Shown here piece after piece: positions 1-8,515 of a stretch of DNA of 22,960 nt. The position numbers and the translations under genes were made by a program. The notes under the pieces are model-generated. The model ran no database searches. It was not told the DNA's origin and saw only the letters and a program-made list of their open reading frames with translations. Numbering within the stretch: the stretch's first letter is position 1; each line of letters opens with the position of its first letter. Origin of the DNA: an uncultured Roseburia sp. (GTDB lineage: Bacteria; Bacillota; Clostridia; Lachnospirales; Lachnospiraceae); the NCBI GenBank assembly GCA_934358955.1, contig CAKRLC010000037.1, positions 1-22,960 of the forward strand. The letters are read 5' to 3'.

Positions 1-27
1 AATATCACCATAACATTTTTTTGTCAA
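1..27 (-). promoter_or_regulatory. Candidate promoter reading out of the left window edge
   Basis: On the minus strand a perfect TTGACA box (plus-strand TGTCAA at 22-27) is followed after 17 bases by TATT at the very edge (positions 4-1). The rest of the -10 box lies outside the window. It would serve a minus-strand gene to the left. The -35 box and spacing are seen directly; the promoter call is inference because the -10 is incomplete. Positions 28-106 are AT-rich and hold nothing else I can name. Confidence 0.4.
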
Positions 28-106
28 CACTATTTTCCCCTTTTTTTCAAGTTTTTTGTGAAAAATCTGTGATAACTGCAATAAAACAAATTTTCCTATT
101 ACGCTT

Positions 107-331
107 CGGGTGTAAAAGGTCGGTCTTTTCGTTTATGGTGTCAGATTGCACAAAAAAATATTGCAAGTTTCATTGTGCAAACATTCCGATAAGCCTCTGA
201 AAACGTGAAGCGTGTTCAGCAGAGGCTTCCACGCTTCATGAGTCTTATCTCCATTGCACAAAAAGAAACTTTCCATATTTCTTTTGTGCAATCTGAAAAT
301 TCAAGTTATGGAACCGACCCTTTTTGCCCCG
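107..331 (+). repeat. Nested inverted-repeat element, full-length copy A
   Basis: Outer arms are CGGGTGTAAAAGGTCGGT (107-124) and an imperfect complement ending near 331. Inside are two hairpins, TTGCACAA 146-153 with TTGTGCAA 173-180, and ATTGCACAAAA 253-263 with TTTTGTGCAAT 282-292. These hairpins also match each other as inverted repeats of about 35 bp. The centre has three pairings: GATAAG 188-193 with CTTATC 244-249, CCTCTG 194-199 with CAGAGG 220-225, and TGAAGCGTG 206-214 with CACGCTTCA 230-238. The last two interlock. It is clearly homologous, in opposite orientation, to the element at 15458-15686. It has no ORF. TATTAC occurs at 97-102 and again at 337-342, a possible 6-bp target duplication. 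It lies just past the terminator of the efflux operon and fills most of the 1-423 gap. A MITE-like or ERIC-like repeat is the closest analogy, not an identification. Confidence 0.85.
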
Positions 332-344
332 GATCGTATTACAT

Positions 345-393
345 AAAAAAATAACAGGAAGGCAGTTCATTAAGCCGTGCTCCTGTTATTTTT
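345..393 (-). terminator. Rho-independent terminator of the MacAB-like operon
   Basis: AAAAATAACAGGA (347-359) pairs perfectly over 13 bp with TCCTGTTATTTTT (381-393), with a short inner GGC/GCC pairing in the loop. Read on the minus strand, the stem ends in a run of seven T. It lies about 30 bases past the stop codon of the permease at 424. Confidence 0.85.
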
Positions 394-408
394 CACCATT
401 AAGGTTTC

Positions 409-432
409 TCTTTATTCATATCTTTATTCATA
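409..432. repeat. 12-bp tandem duplication at the permease stop codon
   Basis: TCTTTATTCATA occurs twice in direct tandem (409-420 and 421-432). On the minus strand the unit reads AGATATGAATAA, that is codons R-Y-E-stop. The gene therefore ends in RYE-stop followed in frame by a second RYE-stop. It looks like a small slippage duplication that leaves the protein unchanged. Confidence 0.8.
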
Positions 433-1746
433 TCTTAGTGCGTCAATTACTTCCATCTTAGATGCTTTATTGGCAGGATAGTATCCGAAGAAGACTCCTG
501 TCAGCATTGAGAAGAACAGAGAAAGTAAAATTGCAGAGATCGATGGCCGTACCGACATAATAATGTAGCTTGCATATTCTGAATACATATTCTGGATTAC
601 AAATTCTGCTACTTTTCCAAGTACAAATCCATTCAATATTCCGATCAGGATTCCTATGATCCCGCCGAAGATGCAAAGTACGATTGCTTCTGTCACAAAC
701 TGCATCCGGATCGTACTGCGCTTTGCTCCAAGCGCCATCCGGACTCCAATCTCTCTCGTCCGCTCTGTGATCGATACAAGCATAATATTCATAACACCAA
801 CGCCGCCTACGATCAAAGAGATCAGGGCGATACCGGATACCGCGATCGTGATCACATTAATGACCGTATTGATCATGCCCATATCCGATGCCATGTTATA
901 GGTATAAATATAGAAGTTCTGATTGTCTGCGTATTTCTCATCAAAAAAGCTTGCTGCGTCCGATGTTGCCTGTTCGATATCAGACAGCGGATTCACCATA
1001 AGAGCAAAATCGCTATAACCGGTCTGATCCTTTCCCAGCAGCTTAAAGCAGGTCTGGATTGGGATAAACATCGTTGTTGAACGGTCTTTTTCCGGCACAC
1101 TTGTGTCTACTTTTCCGAAAAGGGCTGCATTGTATTCATACACACCAACGATCGTAAAATCATACATATTTCCATCACTTCCGGCATACGTAATTTTTTG
1201 TCCGATCGGATTTTCCTCGCCAAAATACTGTGCCGCCATGGTATCTGCTACAATACAGACGTTCTTTTTTCCAAGATTATCCTGTTTTGTCAGATTTCTT
1301 CCGGCATACATTTTCAACTTCATGTACTCAATATATTCGGATGTCGTTCCCTGGACTGATACATTCGCATAAGCATCCTTACTCTGACGTATCTGGCCAT
1401 TTCCAAGATATTCGGATGCAGCTATACCGGTAAACTCATCTGGATAAGCTTCAAGCAGTTCATCTATCATCTCCTGTGATACATAATCTGAGGATTTCAT
1501 TTCCGGATATTCCCAGGTATCCCAGTCTTCATCATTTTCCGGGTAGCGGGCATCTACATATGCCTGGATCGTATTCCCACCCAGAGAATTCAAGGTAGAC
1601 GTCAGTGTAGTCTGGATGGAGGAACCGATCGTCGTGATCGTGATCACCGCACTGATACCGATAATAATACCAAGCATGGTCAGTATCGATCTCATCTTAT
1701 TACTGAAAATGCTGGTGATTGCTTCTTTTATATTTTCCAAAAACAT
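424..1746 (-). CDS. MacB/FtsX-family ABC transporter permease
   Basis: Membrane component of a MacAB-like export system, 440 aa. The N-terminus (IKEAITSIFSNKMRSILTMLGI, with the first membrane helix at about residues 17-40) is typical of MacB-type permeases without a fused ATPase. It is followed by a large extracellular MacB_PCD-like domain (about 45-285) and a C-terminal FtsX domain with three helices (about 288-320, 345-375, 400-425). The stretch VGGVGVMNIMLVSITERTR just after the second helix is the family hallmark. The start is supported by GGAGGTGA eight bases upstream. It overlaps the ATPase stop by one base (TGATG), so translation is probably coupled. It is the last gene of the adaptor-ATPase-permease operon and is followed by a strong terminator. 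The substrate cannot be read from sequence; relatives export peptides, antibiotics or lipoproteins. Confidence 0.9.
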   Translation of the reverse strand: MFLENIKEAITSIFSNKMRSILTMLGIIIGISAVITITTIGSSIQTTLTSTLNSLGGNTIQAYVDARYPENDEDWDTWEYPEMKSSDYVSQEMIDELLEAYPDEFTGIAASEYLGNGQIRQSKDAYANVSVQGTTSEYIEYMKLKMYAGRNLTKQDNLGKKNVCIVADTMAAQYFGEENPIGQKITYAGSDGNMYDFTIVGVYEYNAALFGKVDTSVPEKDRSTTMFIPIQTCFKLLGKDQTGYSDFALMVNPLSDIEQATSDAASFFDEKYADNQNFYIYTYNMASDMGMINTVINVITIAVSGIALISLIVGGVGVMNIMLVSITERTREIGVRMALGAKRSTIRMQFVTEAIVLCIFGGIIGILIGILNGFVLGKVAEFVIQNMYSEYASYIIMSVRPSISAILLSLFFSMLTGVFFGYYPANKASKMEVIDALRYE

Positions 1747-2444
1747 CAGCGCTCACCTCCATTATCCGATATTACATTTCCATCCAGTATCGTAATGATC
1801 CTTTTTGTTTCTGATGCAAGCTCCTGGGAATGTGTGATCAGTACGATCGTTTTTCCCTGCTCTTCATGTAGTTTATGAAAAAGATCCATTACCATATGTC
1901 CTGTTTTGGAGTCGAGCGCACCGGTCGGTTCATCTGCGAGTATAATCGCAGGATCATTGATCATTGCACGCGCGATCGCAACACGCTGTTTTTGTCCACC
2001 GGACAATTCGTTTGGTTTATGAAATGCACGGTCTTCCATTCCGACCATTTTTAACATTTCCATTGCACGCTCTTTCTGATTTTTTTCCCGTTCTGTGCTG
2101 TAAAGCAAAGGAACCATCACATTTTTCAGTGCATTTGCCTTTGGCAGAAGATTAAAATTCTGAAATACAAAACCGATCCTTTTGTTCCGGATCGCGCTCC
2201 GCATCGCATCATCCATTTTATTTACATCCTGCCCCTCGAGAAAATATGTTCCCTCTGTCTGACGGTCAAGCACGCCGATAATATTCATCAGTGTACTTTT
2301 TCCGGAACCAGATTCGCCGACGATCGATACAAATTCCCCGCGGTCGATCGACAGATTGATTCCATTTAAGATCTGAAGCTCATTCGGTTTCCCGATATAA
2401 TAACGTTTTATAATATTTTCCATTCGGATTACTGGTTCACTCAC
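1746..2444 (-). CDS. MacB/LolD-type ABC transporter ATP-binding protein
   Basis: Cytoplasmic ATPase powering the neighbouring MacB-like permease, 232 aa, normal for the family. All motifs are intact: Walker [10 protein letters not shown] (43-51), Q-loop glutamine near 95, signature LSGGQKQR (147-154), Walker B IILADEP (167-173), D-loop GALD and switch histidine in ITHS. The start is GTG (plus strand CAC, 2442-2444) with GGAGG ten bases upstream, located inside the end of the adaptor gene. An ATG seven codons further in has no ribosome binding site. It begins two bases after the adaptor stop and shares one base with the permease start, so the three genes form one tight operon. Confidence 0.93.
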   Translation of the reverse strand: MSEPVIRMENIIKRYYIGKPNELQILNGINLSIDRGEFVSIVGESGSGKSTLMNIIGVLDRQTEGTYFLEGQDVNKMDDAMRSAIRNKRIGFVFQNFNLLPKANALKNVMVPLLYSTEREKNQKERAMEMLKMVGMEDRAFHKPNELSGGQKQRVAIARAMINDPAIILADEPTGALDSKTGHMVMDLFHKLHEEQGKTIVLITHSQELASETKRIITILDGNVISDNGGER

Positions 2445-2446
2445 TC

Positions 2447-4150
2447 TTATTCTGCCTCCGTACCCATGCCATCACTGCTGCCATCCATCATCTGATTGGA
2501 ATACATCTGTTCCGGTGAAAATACCTGTCCTTCTGTCACCATACCGGAATAATCATAGATCAGCTGATCTCCTTCCTGTAAGTCTCCACCGGTAATCTCT
2601 GTGTAGTAATCAATCTCTTCACCGACGGTAACATCTTTGCGGACTGCAGTTGCTGTGCCATCTCCGTTCGTCTGTGCAACAAGCACGTACTGTTTTCCAT
2701 TTTCATCCGTCTGGATCAGATCATACGGAACTGCTAACACAATTCCACGGTTTTTGATCACGATTTTGGCTTTTGCTGACATTCCGACAAGAAGTTCATT
2801 ATTATCGATCGTGATCTCTGCGGAATATCCGGTTGCTGTGTTCGTATCTGTACCATTTGCATTGGAAGACTGGTTTTTCACTCTTACAACACGGGTCACT
2901 GTTCCCTTGATCTCCTCATCGCCTGTCGCATCTGTCGTAACCGTTGCTTCCATACCTTCCTGCAATTTTAAAATATCTGCTTCTTCCACACTGACAACTA
3001 CCTTCATCACACTGGTATCCTCAATCGTGATCATAGTAGCACCCGCTGTGTTTTTATCACCGACTGATACATTGACTGCTGTCACAACACCGCCACATGG
3101 TGCATACAATGTACAATCCTTTAACTGTTTTTCTAACTGGGCAAGCTGATCCTTCTGGTCTGTCGTTGTACTTGTCTGATACTTCTGCATATCTACACTA
3201 TTCTGCGCGGATGAAACGCTGCGGTCTGTGCTCGTCTGTGCATCACTGTAACTGGATTTTGCAGTATCGATTGCTTCCTGCGCTGTTTTAAGAGAATCCG
3301 GATAAGTTGCAAGCTCTGTTTCAAGATTATTGACAAGCGCTGTCAGTGTATCACAGTCTGCAGCAAGCTGATTATAGGCTCCCTGTTTCTGTGCATACAC
3401 ATTACCTGCATCCTTTGCTGCTGCGGCAAGTGCTTCATTGGTCGGATCTGCTGCAGCTGCTGCCTGTGCCGCCTGGTACGCGCTGTTTGCTGTTTCCATC
3501 TCTGTCTTTGCTGCTTCCTTTGCTGCTGCCGTGCTGCTTAACTGTCCTTTTCTTGTCACAATGTCTGCCTGACAGATATCTCTCTTTTTCACAAGCTCAT
3601 CATAAGCTGCCTGCGCCTTGTTGATCGCATCGGAAGCCTTATTTAATGTGGATGCCTGATCCTGCTTTGCTTCGGAAAGACTCTCCTGCTTCTGTTTGAT
3701 ATCATTGGCTGCGAGTGCATCTGCATTATTAATAGAAGTTTTTAATTCTGCGATCTGCTTTTCAATGTCTTCCTGATCTAAGCTTACCAGCGGATCTCCT
3801 TCTTTTACAATGTCACCAGCCTGGACATTTACTGCTGTGATCTCTGCAGCTGCAATGGACATCACGTTCATTTTGCTCTGTCCTGCGACAGTTCCTTTTA
3901 AAGAAACAGAATCGGACAGGTCTCTCTTCTCTACCGGCTCGATCTCAACTAAATTGGATGCTGTCGAAGCCTGTGAAGTCATTTTCTTTACAGCTCCCCC
4001 GATCACCGCAATCAGCAGGATAAGAACGATGAGAAGAATGATCCATTTTTTCTTTTTCTTCTTTTTTCCGGTCTCTACAACACCTGCTGCCGTTTCATCT
4101 TTCTTCTTATTAAATAACGTCTTTTTTGGTTTTTCCATCTCTGTTTTCAT
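2447..4150 (-). CDS. HlyD/MacA-like efflux adaptor (membrane fusion) protein
   Basis: Periplasmic-adaptor-type protein of 567 aa, the first gene of the MacAB-like operon. A very basic N-terminus with seven consecutive lysines (29-35) precedes one membrane anchor (about 36-54). Next come a barrel-sandwich half (VEPVEKRDLSDSVSLKGTV), a long Ala/Gln/Lys-rich coiled-coil hairpin (about 125-340), the second lipoyl half (LYAPCGGVVTAVNVSVGD), a beta-barrel domain and a C-terminal domain ending in an acidic, Met-rich tail. In a monoderm such adaptors bridge the permease to the wall side rather than to an outer-membrane channel. It is longer than Gram-negative MacA (about 370 aa), mainly because of the coiled coil. 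AAAGGAG lies unusually close (one base) to the chosen ATG. A second ATG four codons later has a long 13-base spacing, so the exact start is uncertain. Confidence 0.9.
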   Translation of the reverse strand: MKTEMEKPKKTLFNKKKDETAAGVVETGKKKKKKKWIILLIVLILLIAVIGGAVKKMTSQASTASNLVEIEPVEKRDLSDSVSLKGTVAGQSKMNVMSIAAAEITAVNVQAGDIVKEGDPLVSLDQEDIEKQIAELKTSINNADALAANDIKQKQESLSEAKQDQASTLNKASDAINKAQAAYDELVKKRDICQADIVTRKGQLSSTAAAKEAAKTEMETANSAYQAAQAAAAADPTNEALAAAAKDAGNVYAQKQGAYNQLAADCDTLTALVNNLETELATYPDSLKTAQEAIDTAKSSYSDAQTSTDRSVSSAQNSVDMQKYQTSTTTDQKDQLAQLEKQLKDCTLYAPCGGVVTAVNVSVGDKNTAGATMITIEDTSVMKVVVSVEEADILKLQEGMEATVTTDATGDEEIKGTVTRVVRVKNQSSNANGTDTNTATGYSAEITIDNNELLVGMSAKAKIVIKNRGIVLAVPYDLIQTDENGKQYVLVAQTNGDGTATAVRKDVTVGEEIDYYTEITGGDLQEGDQLIYDYSGMVTEGQVFSPEQMYSNQMMDGSSDGMGTEAE

Positions 4151-4180
4151 GCTCCTTTGTCTGCTTTTTAAGTCAAAAAA

Positions 4181-4189
4181 ATTTTATCA
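4181..4189 (-). promoter_or_regulatory. Candidate extended -10 promoter of the efflux operon
   Basis: The minus strand reads TGATAAAAT (plus 4189-4181), an extended -10 with five of six bases, about 30 bases before the adaptor ATG. The -35 position is poor. The 131-bp gap to nudC shows no convincing terminator, so read-through from nudC is also possible. Confidence 0.35.
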
Positions 4190-4281
4190 CATTTTCAGCA
4201 GAAAAAAAGAGACTTCAGTAATTCTTAATATTTCTTTTGTGTTTCTTTATGAATGGTTCCACCTTAAAAAGATTCCATTTG

Positions 4282-5217
4282 CTATTTTGTTATGGAAGCA
4301 GATCTTTCTTCCTTAAAGTGTGCCATCATCTCATGCGTCAGACTTAAGCCTTCCGTATAATCCGGAATATCCCTGTAGTTGACCCACTCAGCCATTGAAA
4401 GCTCTTCCCGGTCAAGTCTGATTTTCTCGTCCTCCGCCAGTTCGCAGTAAAAGCCCATCAAAAGGTTGCTGTCAAAGCCCCACGGCTGACTCTTATAATA
4501 GGTAATATTTTTTACCCTCAAACCGACTTCCTCAAATACTTCCCTTGCCACCGTCTCTTCTGCCGTCTCTCCGATCTCAGTAAATCCTGCGATCAGGGCA
4601 TATCTTTTATATTCTCTTCCGGCGTACTTTGTCATAAGGATCTCATCTCCATGCGTCAGCCCTACGATCACTGCCGGTGCGATCTTTGGAAACACCATAT
4701 TTCCGCATTCCGGACACTGCATCATCCGCAGCTTGTCACTATGTACAAGCTTTGTGGCACAACGTCCGCAAAACTGGTTATCCCGGTACCATACATATAA
4801 ATGCCACGCTGTAGCTGCCGCAAGTACACTCTCTTTTGGCTGCATTGCTCTCGTATCAAACATCTTATGGAATGCAAATCCTTCTATCTGCACTTCCTCC
4901 GGGATGTCTGTCAGAAAGTAATCTTCTTGATTGTCATCTTCCTGACAACTATCTTCAATGCTTAGATCTTCCTGGCAGTTTCTTTCCCCGAAATTACTTT
5001 CCTTGTCTATAGAAAACAGATAGACACTCTCCGGCACTTCTTTTTTCAAAACTGTTTCGTAATAAGTCTTTAACTTCCCATAGGTAAGAAATTCTATTTC
5101 CCCCTCGTTTTTCAAATAGACTGTCCGGTCTCCGAAACCGAGCATTCTGCTGTTTTCCTGTGGTTTTCTGTTCTTATATGCATTATCTAATTTCTTTGGT
5201 AAAATATCCTGTATCAT
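4282..5217 (-). CDS. nudC: NAD+ diphosphatase (NADH pyrophosphatase)
   Basis: Nudix hydrolase that splits NADH/NAD into NMN(H) and AMP, and in some bacteria removes NAD caps from RNA. It has 311 aa. A four-cysteine zinc ribbon is visible (C150, C153, C168, C171), followed by the full Nudix box beginning at G211 (GFTEIGE...REVFEEVGL, 211-233). The NudC-type SQPW signature follows at 243-246. It continues GFDSN, where classical NudC has PFP. Residues about 80-99 form an acidic insertion with repeated CQED/QED units, just before the zinc-ribbon half. It starts 22 bases after the hemW stop with AAAGGA about ten bases upstream of the ATG, so it is probably co-transcribed with hemW. Confidence 0.92.
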   Translation of the reverse strand: MIQDILPKKLDNAYKNRKPQENSRMLGFGDRTVYLKNEGEIEFLTYGKLKTYYETVLKKEVPESVYLFSIDKESNFGERNCQEDLSIEDSCQEDDNQEDYFLTDIPEEVQIEGFAFHKMFDTRAMQPKESVLAAATAWHLYVWYRDNQFCGRCATKLVHSDKLRMMQCPECGNMVFPKIAPAVIVGLTHGDEILMTKYAGREYKRYALIAGFTEIGETAEETVAREVFEEVGLRVKNITYYKSQPWGFDSNLLMGFYCELAEDEKIRLDREELSMAEWVNYRDIPDYTEGLSLTHEMMAHFKEERSASITK

Positions 5218-5239
5218 CTTTCAAAAATCCTTTCTTCTG

Positions 5240-6532
5240 TTACAGCATAAACTGCTCCACAACATAATTATTAATATCCATTCCTTTTTCCGTCAGAAAA
5301 AGCCGGCCTTCCTGTTTCTGTAACAGGCCTTCCTCTGTAAGCTTTCTTAATACATCCCCATAAACGGCTTCCACCGTAGTCCCAAAATTCCATTCAAACT
5401 CACTGCGGCGGATCCCGTCTAACATCCGCATGCCAAGAAACATAAATTCTTCCATCTGTTCTGCTCTTGTCAGTCGTTCGGCTGTTTCGTGTAAATTTAT
5501 TTTTCTGATTTCTGTATCTGTTGATTCATCCTTATTATTTCTACAGTCTGATGCCGGGAAAACCGTTTTATCCCCTGTCACATCACAGTTTTCTGACTCA
5601 GGCCTCGCTGCATCATCCGCATAAATGTGTCTGCATGCCTCCAGATATCCGTACAGATCTCTCGTATTCGCATATCTCACATTATCGATCAGTGATGCCG
5701 CCCCAAGACCCACGCCAAGATAATCTGTGCGCTTCCAATACCCAATGTTATGTCTGCATTCATAGCCCGGTTTCGCAAAATTTGAGATCTCATACCAATG
5801 ATATCCCGCCTCCTGCAACAGCTTCTGCGTCAGTTTTGTGATCGCATATTCTTCCTCCTCGGATGGCAGCCATACCGTAGGTTCTCCTTCTGCCTGCCTT
5901 TTTGCATCCTCCTGATAGCGTTCGTAAAACGGTGTTCCCTCTTCTATGATCAGGGAGTATGCCGAAATATGCTCCGGTTTTAATTTTAAAACGGTACGAA
6001 GCGTTTTTTCAAAGCTTTCGATCGTCTGTCCCGGCAGGGAGCTCATCAGGTCAATATTAATATTCGTAAATCCTTTTTTTCGTGCAAGATCATACATCTT
6101 CAAAAATTGTTCAAACGTATGGATCCGTCCCAAAAGCTGCAGCTCTTCATTGCTTGCTGACTGTAAACCAATACTCAGCCGGTTGATGCCAGCAGCCTTA
6201 TAATCGTCAAACTTTTGTGCCGTTACCGTCCCAGGATTGCATTCGATCGTGATCTCTGTATCCTCTTCCACGCAAAATACGCTGTATACCGTATCCAAAA
6301 TTTCTCTGATCTGTGTTCCATCCAGCCACGACGGAGTTCCGCCTCCGATAAAAACGGTCACAAGCTTTCGATCCTGGAAATAATCTCCGTAAAATCTGAT
6401 CTCTTTTTTCAGTCCCTCCACATAACTCTGCTGTGTCTTTTCGTCTGCACAAAAAGACAAAAAATCGCAGTAGGCACATTTTTTTACACAAAATGGAATA
6501 TGAATATATAACTCCAGCTCTTTTTTCTCCAT
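5240..6532 (-). CDS. hemW: Radical SAM heme chaperone HemW (HemN-like)
   Basis: Radical SAM protein of the HemW class, thought to carry and insert heme. It is often mis-annotated as oxygen-independent coproporphyrinogen oxidase. It has 430 aa. The cluster-binding CX3CX2C motif is C15, C19, C22 followed by DF, lacking the fourth cysteine of true HemN. SAM-binding GGGTP is at 63-67, followed by NPGT, the INRLSIGLQS motif and the C-terminal HemN_C winged domain. ATG at 6532 has AGAGGA seven bases upstream; an in-frame TTG at 6553 lacks a site. Residues about 305-348, between RHIYADD and the LTRAEQMEEFMFLGMR segment, form a polar insertion not expected in HemW (usually about 380 aa). The gene lies 100 bp after lepA with a hairpin between them; the lepA-hemW order is common in Firmicutes. 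Confidence 0.93.
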   Translation of the reverse strand: MEKKELELYIHIPFCVKKCAYCDFLSFCADEKTQQSYVEGLKKEIRFYGDYFQDRKLVTVFIGGGTPSWLDGTQIREILDTVYSVFCVEEDTEITIECNPGTVTAQKFDDYKAAGINRLSIGLQSASNEELQLLGRIHTFEQFLKMYDLARKKGFTNINIDLMSSLPGQTIESFEKTLRTVLKLKPEHISAYSLIIEEGTPFYERYQEDAKRQAEGEPTVWLPSEEEEYAITKLTQKLLQEAGYHWYEISNFAKPGYECRHNIGYWKRTDYLGVGLGAASLIDNVRYANTRDLYGYLEACRHIYADDAARPESENCDVTGDKTVFPASDCRNNKDESTDTEIRKINLHETAERLTRAEQMEEFMFLGMRMLDGIRRSEFEWNFGTTVEAVYGDVLRKLTEEGLLQKQEGRLFLTEKGMDINNYVVEQFML

Positions 6533-6552
6533 ACCAAATCCTCTATAGCACA

Positions 6553-6583
6553 ACAGACCTTTCAGTTATACTGTAAGGTCTGT
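6553..6583 (-). other. Strong hairpin between lepA and hemW
   Basis: ACAGACCTT (6553-6561) pairs with AAGGTCTGT (6575-6583), and inside it CAGT pairs with ACTG around a TAT loop: 13 pairs with one mismatch. On the minus strand it is not followed by a T-run, and it ends about 20 bases before the hemW start. A processing site, partial attenuator or mRNA stabiliser is more likely than a terminator. The AAGGTCTG sequence also occurs in the outer arms of the repeat element at 15458-15686. Confidence 0.6.
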
Positions 6584-6632
6584 CATTGTCCACTTCATGG
6601 GCACTGTTTCTTCACAGCTGCCTGTCCGCAGA

Positions 6633-8444
6633 TTAATCTTCGTCCAGTTTTAATACACTCATGAATGCTTCCTGCGGGATCTCTACATTACCAACCTGGC
6701 GCATTCTCTTCTTTCCTTCTTTCTGCTTCTCAAGCAGCTTCTTCTTACGGGAAATATCACCACCGTAACATTTTGCAAGAACGTCTTTTCGTACAGCACG
6801 GACGGTCTCACGCGCAATGACTTTACCGCCAACCGCAGCCTGGATCGGGATCTCGAACAGATGTCTTGGGATCTCCTCCTTCAGACGTTCACACATTCTT
6901 CTTCCTCGGTCATATGCACTGTCCTTAAATACAATAAAGGATAATGCATCTACCTGTTCCTTATTGATCAGGATGTCTAATTTTACAAGCTCGGATGGCT
7001 CGTAGCCCTTCAGTTCATAGTCAAATGACGCATATCCTCTTGAGCGGGATTTTAATGCATCAAAGAAATCATAAATAATCTCATTTAATGGAAGCTCATA
7101 TTTTAAAAGTGCACGCGTTTCCTCTAAATATTCCATACTCAAGTAAACACCGCGGCGCTCCTGGCATAATGTCATGATCGCTCCGACATAATCCTTTGTC
7201 ACCATGATCTCTGCCGACACGATCGGTTCTTCCATATATTCAATCTCTGACGGATCCGGTAAGTTTGAAGGATTGGTCAGTTCGATCACCTCGCCGTTGG
7301 TCTTGTGTACTTTGTATACAACTCCAGGAGCTGTTGTCACAAGGTCAAGATTAAATTCACGCTCCAAACGTTCCTGGATAATCTCTAAATGAAGCAGTCC
7401 AAGGAAACCACAGCGGAATCCAAATCCAAGTGCTAAGGAAGTCTCCGGCTCAAACTGTAAGGACGCATCATTGATCTGAAGCTTCTCTAACGCATCTCTT
7501 AAATCCGGATATTTTGCGCTGTCTGCCGGATAAAGTCCACAGTATACCATCGGATTTACTTTTTTGTAGCCCGGTAAGGCTTCTGCACATGGGCGGTCTG
7601 CATTTGTCACTGTATCACCGACGCGGGTGTCCCTTACATTTTTAATACTTGCACAAATGTAACCAACCATTCCGGCGGAAAGCTCCTCACATGGAATAAA
7701 CTGTCCGGCTCCAAAATAACCAACCTCTGTTACTTCGTCCATTGCTCCGGTCGCCATCATACGGATCGTATCTCCAACCTTTACGGTACCTTCCTTAATA
7801 CGGCAGAATACGATAACACCTTTATAAGAATCATACAAAGCATCAAAGATCAGTGCCTTAAGCGGTGCCTGCGGATCTCCTGTCGGTGCCGGGATCTTGG
7901 TCACGATCTGCTCTAGTACCTGATCAATGTTCAGGCCTGTCTTTGCAGAGATACGCGGTGCATCCTGCGCCTCAATACCGATCACATCCTCGATCTCCTG
8001 GATCACTTCCTCAGGCTGCGCACTCGGCAGGTCGATCTTATTAATGACCGGCATCACATCCAGGTCATGGTCTAATGCCAGATATACATTTGCAAGTGTC
8101 TGCGCCTCAACTCCCTGTGCCGCATCCACAACTAAAATCGCACCGTCACAGGCTGCAAGGCTTCTTGATACCTCATAGTTAAAGTCCACATGTCCCGGTG
8201 TATCGATCAGGTTGAAGATATATTCTTCCCCATCATTTGCTTTATAAATAATACGGACTGCCTGGGATTTGATCGTGATCCCACGTTCTCTCTCAAGATC
8301 CATATTATCAAGTACCTGCGCCTGCATCTCACGGCTTGTAAGCGTTCCCGTGCTCTCGATAATACGGTCTGCCAGCGTTGACTTACCATGATCAATATGT
8401 GCTATAATACAAAAATTTCTGATTTTACTCTGATCTATTGCCAC
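6633..8444 (-). CDS. lepA: Elongation factor 4 (LepA), ribosome-associated GTPase
   Basis: Translational GTPase that acts on stalled or early ribosomes, about 603 aa, normal length. G-domain motifs are intact: AHIDHGKST (15-23), [18 protein letters not shown] and NKIDLP. EF-G-like domains and the LepA-specific C-terminal domain follow, ending in KLDED. Start choice: GGAGGA directly abuts an ATG at 8450, leaving no spacer. The in-frame GTG at 8444 sits six bases from it and gives the usual [12 protein letters not shown]-terminus, so GTG is preferred. A TTGACG-N18-TATAAT promoter lies about 70 bases upstream. It is probably the first gene of a lepA-hemW-nudC unit. Confidence 0.97.
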   Translation of the reverse strand: MAIDQSKIRNFCIIAHIDHGKSTLADRIIESTGTLTSREMQAQVLDNMDLERERGITIKSQAVRIIYKANDGEEYIFNLIDTPGHVDFNYEVSRSLAACDGAILVVDAAQGVEAQTLANVYLALDHDLDVMPVINKIDLPSAQPEEVIQEIEDVIGIEAQDAPRISAKTGLNIDQVLEQIVTKIPAPTGDPQAPLKALIFDALYDSYKGVIVFCRIKEGTVKVGDTIRMMATGAMDEVTEVGYFGAGQFIPCEELSAGMVGYICASIKNVRDTRVGDTVTNADRPCAEALPGYKKVNPMVYCGLYPADSAKYPDLRDALEKLQINDASLQFEPETSLALGFGFRCGFLGLLHLEIIQERLEREFNLDLVTTAPGVVYKVHKTNGEVIELTNPSNLPDPSEIEYMEEPIVSAEIMVTKDYVGAIMTLCQERRGVYLSMEYLEETRALLKYELPLNEIIYDFFDALKSRSRGYASFDYELKGYEPSELVKLDILINKEQVDALSFIVFKDSAYDRGRRMCERLKEEIPRHLFEIPIQAAVGGKVIARETVRAVRKDVLAKCYGGDISRKKKLLEKQKEGKKRMRQVGNVEIPQEAFMSVLKLDED

Positions 8445-8515
8445 AATCATTCCTCCAAAATTATGGTTGTTTCTATAATTCTAATCTATATTTTTTACAA
8501 AATATACCGTCATAT

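Noticed and set aside
107..331. Element A as a CRISPR array or as an IS with a transposase
   Set aside because: There are no regularly spaced direct repeats and no open frame of useful length within or beside it.
2637..3149. Long plus-strand open frame (170 codons) opposite the adaptor gene
   Set aside because: It is a shadow of the minus-strand adaptor: no ribosome binding site, no recognisable domain, and composition explained by the real gene.
3400..3560. Repetitive GCTGCTGC-like sequence in the adaptor gene as a DNA repeat
   Set aside because: It simply encodes the alanine-rich coiled coil. Unit length is irregular and there is no separate repeat structure.
4227..4241. AATATTTCTTTTGTG, an exact 15-base match to an inner arm of element B, in the gap between nudC and the efflux adaptor
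   Set aside because: There is no partner arm, no outer arm and no palindrome around it, and it is low-complexity T-rich sequence. It is not enough to call a fourth copy.
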